In this document: positions 1 to 11,029 of the stretch, in pieces
Layout: every line of letters begins with the position of its first letter
Position numbering within the stretch: the stretch's first letter is position 1
Assembly (NCBI GenBank): GCA_013400115.1
Contig: VXBP01009432.1
Coordinates: 312,420 to 376,419, forward strand
DNA length: 64,000 bases
Origin: Rhinopomastus cyanomelas
Taxonomy: Eukaryota; Chordata; Aves; Bucerotiformes; Rhinopomastidae
Reading direction: 5' to 3'
Program-made: the position numbers and the translations under genes
Notes under the pieces: model-generated
The model's input: only the letters and a program-made list of their open reading frames with translations
Database searches by the model: none
Told to the model about the DNA's origin: nothing

Positions 1-1388
1 ACAGGGAAGAGGATGGAGTGGGATCTGCTGTGTGCATCTCACCCAAGAGACTTACGGTATGGAGCCAGACTGATGCAGAATAGCAGGGGAAGCCCCACAG
101 TGACTTCTATCATTCAGATAAATTGTCTTGCAAAGGTCAGATATTTATACATTTTCATCCATCTGCCACACAGAGAAATATCCTGCACAAACCATCTCAG
201 TATTCAAAGCTGATAAGGACAAGTGATAATCCGGAAAATGCCTTGTTTCCAGCATGGTTGTGTTCTAGGAATGCAGTCTTTGTGATGCCTGAGCATCTCC
301 TCTCCTCACAGCAGACTTTACTCATTTGTACCTCTAAACTCTTCAGAGAAACTCTGGATCAGAGCCACACCTATTCTGCTTCTCAGGCCTTCCCTGGAAT
401 ACCTGACTTTCTCTTTTCTCTTACTCCACTGAAAACATTTCTTATCATTAACAAAGATGTTTAGCAGGAAATGTTGGGACAAGATGGGAAAAGCCCTTAC
501 TTGGAAAGAATTAATCCCTACTGCCAACAGAAGATGTAGAAAGGTGACCAAGTGACTACAAACTGGCCTTTAAAATGTCATTGGTGAAACCAAACATGTA
601 CAGGTGATATTTGTAGGTCGTATGTGGTAGGTAATATTTTCCTAGACTGCTGAAGCAGGAGACTGGTGTTCTATGGTTTGATACTAGCAGATCTACTTTG
701 TTTACGACCTCCCACATTCTTTCTGAGATAATACTTCTAAAAACCTTACATGGAGAGTGTGGTCTGTTTTGTATATACTGGTATTTAAAATGCTGTGGCC
801 TGCAAAGAAATCCTCTGTTCAACATTTCTTCACTGGCTGGCTACTGCTTAAACTATTGTTTCATTCCTTGATCTTATTTTAACGCTATGATTTTCAAAAT
901 GAGTTGCCTGGGGTCAAAGGCTTAGTCACATCAGGTAACTGACTCATGAAGTGCTACCTGAAGTACTACTTCAGAAGACAGTTGGAGGAGAGACAACAAG
1001 TAGTTCTACTATCCTCTGCCTAGCAGGGGATATAAGAAGAGATGCAGTTTATTGTCGCTATCAGAGAGGTGAAAAGTTACATTAGAAATTAGGATGATTT
1101 GTGAAAGTTATTCATCAGGGAAAGCTCAGCAGCAGATGGAAGCATTCTTACAGGTATGTGAACAATGTGTGATGCATTTCAGTGTTGTTTTTAAACTGTG
1201 CTGCTGGAAAAGGAAAAGGAGTCATACTTCGGAGGCGGGAGAATCATAGAATCATCAGGGAGAAGAATGAAATTCCTAGAATTGAAATGGAGACTCATTA
1301 ACAATTCTGTTGACATGCTGAAAACAGTTTTTTTCTATTGGGTGCTTAGTGTTTTTCATATTATTTTAAAAATAATACCAATACCCTC
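1..1388. other. Unique non-coding stretch, nothing recognised
   Basis: No repeat family, RNA gene or protein domain was recognised. The open frames are 113 codons or fewer, overlap each other on both strands and show no family signature. A 15-base run at 1243-1257 resembles the CR1 tail octamer but is too short to call an element. Confidence 0.6.
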
Positions 1389-1981
1389 TGTTGTGAAGGC
1401 ACCCACAAAACCAGATAGCAGTAATTATAGAAAAAACGAGGATTTATTGCAACCAGAGTTGCCTGGCACTCCAAGAACGCAGTGTTCAGTTATAGGTCAG
1501 CAATATGTTACTACACAGCAAAATTCCTAAACTTTAATGAATAAATGATCCAAAAATATGTGTGAGCTTACACATACAAGGGAGAATCTCCCACTCATGG
1601 GTACCCAAATGAAAGTCACCAAAAGGGGGACTGTGGTGTGAGGATTCACTCATTCCTGGGAAGCATCCTTAGATGGTGCCCTGAACCAATCCCCAAATGC
1701 AAACCTGCTCTTCCAAGGAGGAACAGCTCAAATTTCGCTCTATGACAGGGCTCCATTTATACCCTAGGTCAGGTATGACCTGGAGTCATGCTAATTAGTT
1801 GCAGGGAAACACAGACAAAGGCAAACTGAGTGGCTCAGAAAGTGGAGGGCCAAGTGAGATATCGACGCATAACCTACAAATCGGTAGTATGGGTGTGCCC
1901 ATGGCTTTGTCAGGTGCTTGTCAAGAAGGGCAGAGGGGGGCTGCACCTGCCATACTCCTTCACATTTCTTATCACCTTACA
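1389..1981 (-). mobile_element. Endogenous retrovirus LTR, probably solo
   Basis: Read on the minus strand this has LTR architecture. There is a TATA box (GTATAAATGG, around 1756-1763), then about 310 bp to a poly(A) signal AATAAA (complement of 1443-1448), then a terminus ending CA (plus-strand TG at 1389). The upstream end is placed at 1981, where the minus strand reads TGTAAGGTGATAAG, but this is a guess because no matching target-site duplication was found (left flank CCCTC, right flank ATAGC). No gag, pol or env similarity lies on either side, so a solo LTR is most likely. What is seen is the promoter, poly(A) signal and one terminus. Membership of an avian ERVL-like group is inference. 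Confidence 0.6.
1756..1763 (-). promoter_or_regulatory. TATA box of the 1389-1981 LTR
   Basis: The minus strand reads GGTATAAA, followed by a purine-rich start region. It sits at the position expected for the retroviral core promoter relative to the poly(A) signal at 1443-1448. Present activity is unknown. Confidence 0.5.
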
Positions 1982-2065
1982 ATAGCCTTATATCCATATG
2001 CTTTAAGATAGAACTATATTGTTATGTCATCTCTTGAAATTGAACAGAAGTATTGTATTTGTTTT

Positions 2066-2392
2066 GTGTCAAGGTTTTGGTAGCAGTGGGGGCTATAGGA
2101 GTGGCTTCTGTGAGAGATTATTAGAAGCTTCCCCTGTGTCCAAGAGAGCTAATGACAGTTGACTCCAAGATGAACCTGCTACTGCTCAAGTCTGAGCCCA
2201 TCACTGATGGTGATAGTGCCTCTGAGATAACATATTAAGAGAGTGGGGGGAAACATGTGCAGCAGAAAGTGCAGTTGGAGAGAGGAATGAGAACATGTGA
2301 GCAACTCTACAGACACCAAGGTTAGAGAAAAAGAAGGCACTGGAACAGAGATTCCCTTGCAGTCCTTGGTGAAGACCATGATGGGGCAGGCT
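2066..2392 (+). mobile_element. 5' part of a second, unrelated LTR
   Basis: This segment begins with TGTGTCAAGGTTTTGG and carries blocks I recognise from a widespread avian LTR: TGGTAGCAGTGGGGGCTA, then TTAGAAGCTTCCCCTGTGTC, a degraded TATA-like ATAACATATTAAGAG near 2227-2241, and ATTCCCTTGCAGTCC near 2350. Full copies of that repeat, as I remember them, run well over 1 kb and contain a tandem GTGGAGCAG-type region. Here only the first ~330 bp remain, and the element stops where CR1 sequence begins at about 2393. It lies about 85 bp from the LTR on the opposite strand at 1389-1981, so the two promoters point away from each other. The family assignment is from memory and unnamed. Confidence 0.6.
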
Positions 2393-3109
2393 ATAGCTGG
2401 TAAAAGTTGGATGTCATCTAGGGCACAGTGATCATGAGTTGATTGAGTTTTCCATCCTTGGAAAAACAAGGAGAGGGCCTAGTGAAACTGTTACCTTAGA
2501 ATTCCAGAGGGAGAACTTTGGCCTGTTCAGGAGACTGATTGACAAAGTCCCTTGGGAGGTTGCCCTAAAAGATACAGGAGTCCAGGAAGGCTGGATATAC
2601 TTTGAGAAGGAAGTCTTAAGGGCACAGGACCAGGCTGTCCCCATGAGAAGAAAGATTAGTAGGTGAGGAAGGAGACCATCTTGGCTAAATAGGGATCTTT
2701 GGCTGTACCTCAAGAACAAAAAATAGCCTATGACCTCTGGAAGAGGGGGCAAGCCTCTCATGAAGACTTTAAGGATGTAGTCAAACCCTGCAGAAAGAAA
2801 ATCAGGAGGGCCAAAGAACAGCTGGAGCTCGACAGCCACAGCTGTTAAGGGTAATAAAAAAGTGTAAATACATTAATAACAAAAGGAAGAAGGCCCAGCC
2901 AACATGGATTTATTAAAGGCAGGTCCTGCCTGATGAACCTGATCTTCTATGACTCCATTTTTCGTTGAGTTGCCATCCCTGGTTGTGTTTAAAGATCATT
3001 TGGATAAGGTGTTGAGGGATGTGGTTTAGGGGTAAACTTGTAAGGTAGGGTAGATGGTTGGACTCGATGATCCCAGGGGGCTTTTCCAATCAGAGTGATT
3101 CTGTGATCA
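2393..3109 (+). mobile_element. CR1 LINE copy with two internal deletions
   Basis: The plus strand encodes the C-terminal end of the CR1 endonuclease (VKVGCHLGHSDHELIEFSIL from about 2401; SDHE is the conserved SDH motif), then the linker to the reverse transcriptase up to about 2888. It jumps straight to the RT motif QHGFIKGRSCLMNLIFYD (around 2899-2952), skipping the RT amino end. It jumps again at about 2960 to the 3' untranslated end (GTTGGACTCGATGATC at 3058-3073) and finishes at a degenerate tail near 3109. Stops at several points make it non-functional. The left edge coincides with the truncation of the LTR at 2066-2392, so CR1 probably inserted into, or was joined to, that LTR. Confidence 0.9.
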
Positions 3110-3623
3110 CTTGCTAATGAGAAGTGTTTTGCTACTTTTTCTTAAACCTGTCTTTCTTCCCACTCCCAAGCTGGGCTGACAGAAACTGCTATGGTAATAT
3201 TTTGTACTTTGCATTATTTTCTCTCCAACGTCTTGTTATTATTCTTAAGTACTGAGTATTTCTGCTTGTCTTTAAAATCCACAATGAATAGCTGGATTAA
3301 ATTCTTATTTGAAAGAAATGTTTTGGTCAGAAAAATCTTTATTCCATAAAATCTACTGTTTGTGAGAAAACAGCTTTTTGTGGCAAAGCCTTTTCAGAGA
3401 GATCATTCCAACCTTAGATAAATTTGACTTTCAGATCATAGAGACAGAAAACACTCCACTGCAGATGAGCAACCAGCCAACCAAAGAGACAGAATGTGTG
3501 AGTCCTGAGTTAAGTCAGTTCTTTGAATCAAGAAAAGGCATTAATGTTTTCCCTATAAATCAAATCAGCTTGTCGTCCAGAGATCTACTGACTGTTGCAC
3601 ACAGATTAGCAATTTATTTGATT

Positions 3624-3643
3624 AAATATATATATATATATAT
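3624..3643. repeat. (TA)n microsatellite
   Basis: An uninterrupted alternating AT run of about 20 bp. Confidence 0.9.
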
Positions 3644-5124
3644 TTGGTATGCTTATGATGCTCCAAGATTATAAACAATAGAAGGATTTTAGAGAGAACA
3701 CCTTACATCAGAGCAGATAACAAGTTTTAAGGTACATACAACAGTCTTCATTTCTTGCACTCCTAAAATGTGCTTGTTTTTTTCCAGCTGTAGCATTTGG
3801 TTTAATACAATATATTTCTTTGAAAAAAACCCTGAAACTTCCCTCCTGGAAAGCTTTTCTTCCTCTATTTCGCTACACTAAACACCCAAAAACCCATCAA
3901 ACTCAAACCAAACCAAATATCTCAAACAAACACCACTTTTCAGGCAGTCTGTCTCACTTTTTGAAATTAATGAAAAACCTTAATCGAGCTTTTGTTGTTC
4001 TCAGCAGGAGACAAGTTCAGAAACATTCTGATTCTTGCTGTGCTTTTAGACTGTTGGTGTTTCAGGTTGGTTTGAAAAGAGAGAAAAGAAGTTCAGTCTT
4101 CCTGCAGGCTAACAAAGCCTGTAATAAACCCATCACACACACAATAGGTACACAGAGTAGTCAAAGCAGAAATGTAATTCTCCATAGCATATTTCCTGTG
4201 AAGGCAAAGGGTCTTACGTGACCAGCGTCATCTTAATTTTCCCTTACTGACATTTCTAACTTGTGAAATACTGGTCAAACTACCAGAACTTTAAACAGAA
4301 CTGGTTCCCAGAAGAGTAGTCCTTCCATATTCCTTCCTGGGGGAAAACATATACTCACAGGGAAGTTTCTAGGGAGTCAAAAGTGAGTACATACCTTCAA
4401 GAATGATATCCTTGAGGAGATGAATTTGGGGTCTGGGTGCTGGGTGTGCCACATCCTTATTCTAGGTTACTCCTTAAGACAACCCAAATACTGCTGATTT
4501 GTAAGCAGATCCCTGCTAAAGCAAAGGTGGTATGCAGAAAATTGGAAGTAATTGAAGTCCATGGATGCTGGCCACCAAGGAACATTAGTTTATTTGCTTC
4601 TAGCTACACTATCTACACTATCTTGGCATTATGCATTTTTTGCCAGGCTTGTGTATCTGGTTATGGCACATGTACACTGGAATTCTGACAGCAACAAACC
4701 AGAGAGAAAACGGTTGTGTGCAGTCTTGGTTGAGTGCAGTCTGACAGAGATTTAGATTCACTGTTGATCAGGAACTGCTCCTGTTTGCATTTTTAGCATT
4801 GCCTTGCAGTAACAGTATGTTATTTTGATCTTTCCTTACCTCAGAAGATTAGAATCAAGATCACCAGCAACCTGGACTACAGCTTTGTGCACCAAAAGGG
4901 GAATTTTTCTATCCTGCCTACTAAAACATTTTCACTCTAATAGAGTAGTTTGATATTAAATGTGCTAAAGAGGCAGGAGCAAGGCTATAGCCTTGTGGAG
5001 AAATAAAACTCACTTGTATTTACTGTTACAGTAAACGTGTAATTTATCACACAGTTTCTCTCTTTAATGTGTATTTTTAGAACCATCAAAGTGAAACTGA
5101 CAACTAAAAGTTTCAGTAAATTTT

Positions 5125-5180
5125 GCAGGTTTATCTCAGTGATAGGAGCAGTTGCCTAGAAGGTGGAAAGTTCAAATCTC
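5125..5180 (+). ncRNA. tRNA-like relic (SINE head or tRNA pseudogene)
   Basis: An A-box-like stretch TTATCTCAGTGATAGGAGC (5131-5149) is followed 20 bases later by GTTCAAATC (5170-5178), a good match to the RNA polymerase III B box. Spacing and order match a tRNA. The D stem keeps three of four pairs, but the anticodon stem is poor and the acceptor stem does not close, so this is not a working tRNA gene. It could be the head of an ancient tRNA-derived SINE, a decayed tRNA pseudogene, or chance. Confidence 0.35.
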
Positions 5181-6632
5181 AAAAGAAAGATGGGGATGTT
5201 AAACTAAGTCTTCCTCCATCTAGGCAGGTTCCCTTACTGCTGAGCTTCTAACAAAGGGGAAGAAATATTACCTCCTCTTCTGCAGTTTGACTTTTTTCCT
5301 CCCTTCTTTTTACATGATCTGACTTCAAAGCAAAGTGATTATGTAAGACTGCGCTGCAGTGACCTGGTTTCTGGAGACAGGGTAAACATCTGTCCCCTAA
5401 CTGGTGACAAATCAACAAGAAGACTTTTGAACTGTTGATTAAACTTCTGAATACTCTAAAATCACTGTATGATTCCAGTCTTGTATGAAGTTTCTGCATG
5501 TTTGTGTTCTTACTAAGCATGAGCAGGTTACTGACTCCAGAGTGGTTAAACACTTTCCTAAGCAACTTTGGAAAGTGAGGAGATGCATCACTCCCTTGCA
5601 GCTGGGTCCATTCAGATTGCTCAGAAACTTCCAAAACCCCACAGTAGGAAAAAGGCCCCGCAGAACTGAAGTCAGTTTAGAAAAATACAGCTCTAAGAGG
5701 AGGACCCTCTTTTCCCTAAACCTTTTACAAACGCTCTATGATCTTGAAATATTGCCTATGAGGTGAAAAGCTTGGAGATTACACAGCCCACCTCAGCTGC
5801 ACTCCACAGAGAGAAGCTAGTGCCTAACTGATACTGAGGGAGATGATGTAGTATTTTGTACATCATCATCTTGTATCTTCTGTTAGGGTAGAACTTTTCC
5901 TGTTTACCTTTATATGTTTTTAAAGTCATTTATTATGTATAAAATGCATTGTTATACTAGCAACTTGCACAACATTTTAAAAAGTAGGTACCAAACCTTG
6001 TGATGAACAGCCTAGAAGGACTTTACACAGAAAAAGGACACAAACAATGACAAGGCTTTTGCAGCTGCACATTCTACATTTTAACTAGCATCTAATTTGA
6101 CAAAGGATTTATTTGTTGTGAGTCTTTTGCTGCTTTTAAAATGCAAATTGGAAGACCTAGGTTTTATTCTGATCTCTGCTTTGGATTCATGGAAATTAAG
6201 ATTGAGGAGTCAATGTGGCATTTTTATAGTTCTCATTAGATTCTGAGAGAAACATGTAATGCCTGAAAACAGGCTTTCGTTAAGTGACATTTTTGTATTC
6301 TCTCTTCTGAGAGACAATCCAATTTGTGTAATCATGTGTGTCTGTACAAAGCACACAGAGCCCATGACAGGACTGTGCACAGTGGAGCTGAAGGGAGATT
6401 GCACCAGGACATAAAACCCCACAAAGCAGATTCTAAGAAAGTGATTCCTGGATGGAGTGAATGTTTCTGAGATTTTGCATTAGAGCTTAATAGAGATTAA
6501 TAACTAACATTAATTAAAAAGTGCTTTAGGAAGATATTAAGATGGGGTAGATAGGGTTATGTACTTGTGCTTGTGATGGTAATAAACAAATAGGAAATCT
6601 TTGTGCTGTTGTTGAATTGAGTTTGAGTTAGA

Positions 6633-6715
6633 ATAAGATCAGAAAAGACCCTTGGGATCATCAAGTCCAACCACTGACCCCAAGTTCACCACTAAGTCTC
6701 AGAGTACTTAAAAAT
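6633..6715 (-). mobile_element. CR1 3'-end fragment
   Basis: The block AAAAGACCCTTGGGATCATC followed by AAGTCCAACC is the reverse complement of the CR1 3' untranslated end, and the conserved GGTTGGACTTGATGATC core is readable on the minus strand. Only about 80 bp remain. The tail octamers are lost. Confidence 0.85.
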
Positions 6716-9700
6716 GTTTTTTTGCCTAAAGCAATTTGAAAGAGGAAAGTAGCAATCTGAAAATTTACTTATGCAAAAAGATATTTAAAAGGCAAGTATG
6801 TGGTTTTATGGGAAAGGTGCTCACCATAGATCCTCTGGTGGGCTGTATGCCTGTATACTTATCTCTTTCCTGCTGTTGTTAGAGACAGGTTTGTAATTAA
6901 CTTCATTAATTTAAGTCAGGTATCACTCCCATTTCTACTTAACTACACACTTATGGAAAGAGAGTGAAGTTGGAAAGAGATCACAAAATGAAAAAAAATG
7001 ATCTTTTCCTTCAACATGCACCAGGTCCATACCTAGAAATCACTAAGTGGAGAAGTGTCGGTATCTCATCGCTTTACCTTCATATTACGGAAAGTAGTGT
7101 GACATAATGAACTGTGCTACAGACCTAGTGAAAACCTATGATTTGTCCATAAGCCACAACTCTATCTTTACAAATAAATAAATACATTTAAAAAGAAAAG
7201 ATTTGAAAAAGAAAAAAGAAAAGAACATCTCTAGGTGTTTGAAAAAACCTCGACCTTGTAGAAAGTGTATGACTAGGAAAATATTTGCTGGTAATAAAAA
7301 TGTGTAATAATAAGTAAGCAATATGAAATAAATACATGTTTGGTTGTTTATCTTTACATATAACATGCCCTAGCAGATAGCTTTTGAGGTTGTGTTTACT
7401 TGCATTTAGGAAATATTTATAAATGATGCATGTTTTTTACTGAAGCACTTTGTTGTCATTTATATACTTCACGTCGATGAAAATGAGCTGTTCTTCAAGC
7501 TTCCAATGACTAAGTAGCCTCTTCAGAAATTCTAGGGCCAGATTTAAAGCATAAACAAATGCACATATCAATGTGCATACATTACATTATTGCTTCCTTG
7601 TTTGTGAAAATGGGAAATAAATGTAGCAAGGTCTGATGTAGCTGACTTGACCAAGAGTAAATCTTTCAGTCTAACCTGTTTCAAAAATTAAAATATGCAA
7701 TGTTCTTGAAGTATAAAATGGCTTCAAGAGGTTCTCTTCAAATGCATGGCTTGTTGAAAATAAGAACTTTGGCTCTAGATGAAGTTAAAACTCCCACAGA
7801 CTTTATTCTGGCAGAACAGACATGGTCAAGGACAATGTCCCTGCTAAGTGAAGTCAAACACTTTGAGTCTTGTACTTTCAAGAATCTGTCTCCTCCAACT
7901 GTCAGTTTTAGTTGGGGTGAGGAGGAATCAGTGGGAAGGTTATGTTGGTTTCCTTTTTTTTTCCTTTTTGTTTTGTTCTTTAGAAAAACAAAACTGGCTG
8001 ATTTCTTGTGTGAATGACTTTCTAAGAGGCTTAGGGTCAATAGTCCTCTGGCATAAATCTACTTAGCATTAACTTCACCAGACTTGCACCAGCTAATGAC
8101 AGATGGAGGTCCAAGCTATTTGCACCTTTGCAGAGACTGTGTTGTCCCTGGACAAGTGGCATTTCAGTTCTGTGCTGATAGAGGATGTTGAGTGGTAGGC
8201 TCAGGCTACAGTTTGGCTTTTGTTTAGTGGATAGTACTTGTTTTCAAGAGAGTGCTCACAATGTCTGGCCTCAGCAGCAGTCAGATGGTGCAGCTCCTCA
8301 ACAACAGAGGTCAGATCCAGATGGACATCACACTGCTAGTCAAATTAGCATTATTTCTGTCTTCTTTTCCGGATGAAAAAACAACACTTATGCTAATGAA
8401 TAAACCACTCAGTAACTTTAAACTCCTCTTGTATTTATGGTATCTACTCTATTCAGACATTCACCTGAATATCCCATTTTTTATCAATTGCCATTTTGTC
8501 CAGATCCTAAAAGAGAAACGTATATTATTGCTATTAATCCGATGACCAGCATCTTAATATCTCAGCTCTACAGTTTCAATGAAAATTAATAAACTTGGTG
8601 TCATATTAGCTTAATTTTGAAGAATTACATAGGAAGAATGTTATCCTTGGTTAGTAAACATACTGTGGAAACAGCAATTGCTATGGAGACAGAATTAAGT
8701 TAAAGGCAAAGCATACCAGCTAAGTTATTGCAGCTCACAGGCTTATGTTGTCCAGCTAATATTTTCCCAAATCATCACCTAAAGGAATTGTGTTGACTTT
8801 TAAAACATGAAACTGTAGATTGACAGATAACTAATTGCTTTTATATCAGAGAGTAATAAACATTGTGTTGCTGTTCTGAAGATTTGTGTGTAAGCAGACA
8901 TTTAGTCAAAATCTATGTTGCTCTTGAGAGACAGCAAAGGCAGGGTGTAGTTTTGTGTTTCCATCGTTCTGATCTGCTATGGTGGCTAAAACACCTGCAG
9001 AGCTAGGCTACAGCCTTGAAATGCAGTCCAGTTCTTCAGGAGACTATGCAGTGTAGGCTGTTCACAACAGATTTATGACACTTTTCTGTGGGAAAACCTC
9101 CCCTGAGCTACTTTATGGCATTTGGACCATTTTTAGGGATGGGAGTAAAGATTCTGATCATTTAACACGATCTACTTGACTCATGTAGGGATATCAAAGA
9201 GGACTTTTAAGGAAGCTTTTGTTAAACAAATGTTCACATAAAACTGCCTGGGTTGTGGCTGATAAAAATTCAGTTTGGCCTCCAAAACAGAGTGCCAAAG
9301 AGAACAGGTCTCTTACTGCATTTAGATGTGCCAATAACCACAGGAAGTCCAACCCTGGGGAAAATGTAGCATGCCAAACACTGCAGACAACTCTTGTGGA
9401 ATGAAGCAGGTGGAGGGACAACAAAGCATGGCTGGTCACAGGTGCCAAGAGGCTTGAAGTTCTCATTTTTAAATGTAATTAATAAAATAGATATGTGTGA
9501 CTGGCCCAAGTAGTGGTCAGTTCTGTTTTTCTTCCTATTACGCTCCTGAAAAAACTAGCTCCTTTTCTAGGTACCTTAGAAGCAGCAATGAAGTTGGGCT
9601 GACTATCTGTTTTGTTCCTGGATCAACACAATACACTTGCTTCATTCTTGGTCCATGCATACATGGCCTCCCTCTTAAATAACCAAGACCAGGATCCAGT

Positions 9701-9904
9701 CTCACCCTGGAGACAAGTGGCTTGGCATGCCATGGATCTCCATGCCTGACTTCTCATTTCACTTCCTGGAATAGGACAGACACCACTCTGATCTTCACTG
9801 GGAATGGCCTTGTGCTACCCCCAAAATATGTCCTGCCTACCTCTGGGATACCACTGGCTGATAGGGACAAAAATACACCAAGCACCGTCTAACACTTAAG
9901 CACT
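6716..9904. other. Unique DNA
   Basis: No gene or repeat was recognised. An A/purine-rich tract runs from about 7185 to 7226. A short CAG/CTC-rich block at 8264-8345 opens two overlapping plus-strand frames (8185-8376 and 8252-8545), but neither shows a known domain. Confidence 0.55.
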
Positions 9905-10190
9905 GTGCATGGTCATGGAACAAGCTGCACTGGTTAGGCCGCACCTTGAGTACTGTGTCCAGTTCTGGGCCCCTCAATTTAGGAAGGACATTGAGGTGCT
10001 TGAGCGTGTCCANGGAGGTGGTGGAGTCGCCAACTCTGGAGCTGTTCAAGGCAGGATTGGACGTGGCACTTGGTGCCATGGTCTAGCCCTGAGCTCTGCG
10101 GTGACAGGTTGGACTGTCTATGAGGTTGGACTGATCTATGAGGTCTCTTCCATCCTTGATGATACTGTGATACTGTGATACTGTGAAGCT
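9905..10190 (+). mobile_element. CR1 fragment interrupted by an unresolved base
   Basis: Residues from the end of CR1 ORF2 are visible (ALVRPHLEYCVQFWAPQF at about 9927-9980, then KDIEVLERV). The sequence passes through an N at 10013 and continues at once with the 3' untranslated end (GTCGCCAACTCTGGAGCTG, GGTTGGACTGATCTATGAGG). About 300 bp that normally separate these blocks are missing exactly at the N. The tail is three copies of GATACTGT at 10161-10184, not the ATTCTATG octamer used by other copies here, so this belongs to a different CR1 subfamily. Confidence 0.9.
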
Positions 10191-10371
10191 CTGACCTGAT
10201 TTGGTTCATTCATATAGGCACAGTTTTGCTTCTGTCTTATCAGCATGATACTAATAATAAATAATAAGTGACCCATGGTGTAGCATGAGCTTGGTAACCT
10301 CTGAGACACAAGTTGCTCTGTAGACATGCAGCAGGAACATTGCTGTTGGAGTCATGTTGGAAATTCTCATG

Positions 10372-10515
10372 TATCATAAAATCACAGGATCGTTATGGCC
10401 ATATGGATCATAAAGTCCAACCTTCATCTCAATATCTCCCTAGACCATGGTTTTAAGTGCTCTATCTACTCATTTTTTAAACACCTCCAGGGATGCTGTA
10501 GATGAGTAAGCCCAG
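10372..10515 (-). mobile_element. CR1 3'-end fragment
   Basis: TCATAAAATCACAGGATCG is a degenerate reversed CR1 tail. It is followed by AAAGTCCAACC and by TCTCCCTAGACCATGG and AACACCTCCAGGGATGC, all reverse-complement blocks of the CR1 3' untranslated region. About 140 bp remain, and the right edge fades near 10515. Confidence 0.8.
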
Positions 10516-11029
10516 CCTGTTTCCCTGGTGTGCAGTATCAGCAAATGGTGTGTTAAGAATCCAATTGTGCCAATGACCCAGAGTTAGTTAGAACCTATGA
10601 TTTCCCAGATGCCTGTAGATGTGTAAGGAAGCCTGACATCAGCTTTCAGTCCTGTGTTTCACAAGGTGGTTTTACAGTGAGGTAAATGAGTTTTTTCAGC
10701 ACATCATTGGAGCCCTGGCCCATTGAGCCCATGGATGCAACAACCATGCTGCAGGGAGCCTACATTACTGCATGTTAGTGCTTCCTTTGTGTAGAGATGA
10801 AACAACCTAAATACTCTTCAGTTCATTTGATTGTAGTGGGATTTTTAGGGTGAAAAGTTTTGTATCCATGCTTAAAAACTGAGTGATAACACTTTTATTC
10901 AAAGTCTCTAGGAAAACACTTGGTGAGAAAGCAGCCCTGAGAAAAAAAACTTAGGGGGTACTGGCTGATGAAAAGCTCAAAATGAGGCATCAGCATGTTC
11001 TTACATCCCAGAAGCAAACAGTATCCTAC
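10516..11029. other. Unique DNA between CR1 and LTR
   Basis: Nothing was recognised. The left end of the neighbouring LTR is not sharp, so part of 10900-11029 may belong to it. Confidence 0.45.

Larger units (their letters stand above)
3110..6632. other. Mostly unique AT-rich DNA
   Basis: No gene was recognised. The longest open frame is 133 codons (3820-4221), lysine-rich and without a domain. A short (TA)n microsatellite lies at 3624-3643 and a tRNA-like relic at 5125-5180, listed separately. Confidence 0.6.

Noticed and set aside
1243..1257. GAATCATAGAATCAT, possible reversed CR1 tail
   Set aside because: Only 15 bases match and no CR1 body follows, so it is too short to call an element.
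8185..8545. Glutamine-rich frames around 8264-8345 that look exon-like
   Set aside because: Two frames are open over the same short CAG/CTC-rich block, no domain is recognisable, and splice-like AG/GT sites nearby are weak and common. There is not enough support for an exon.
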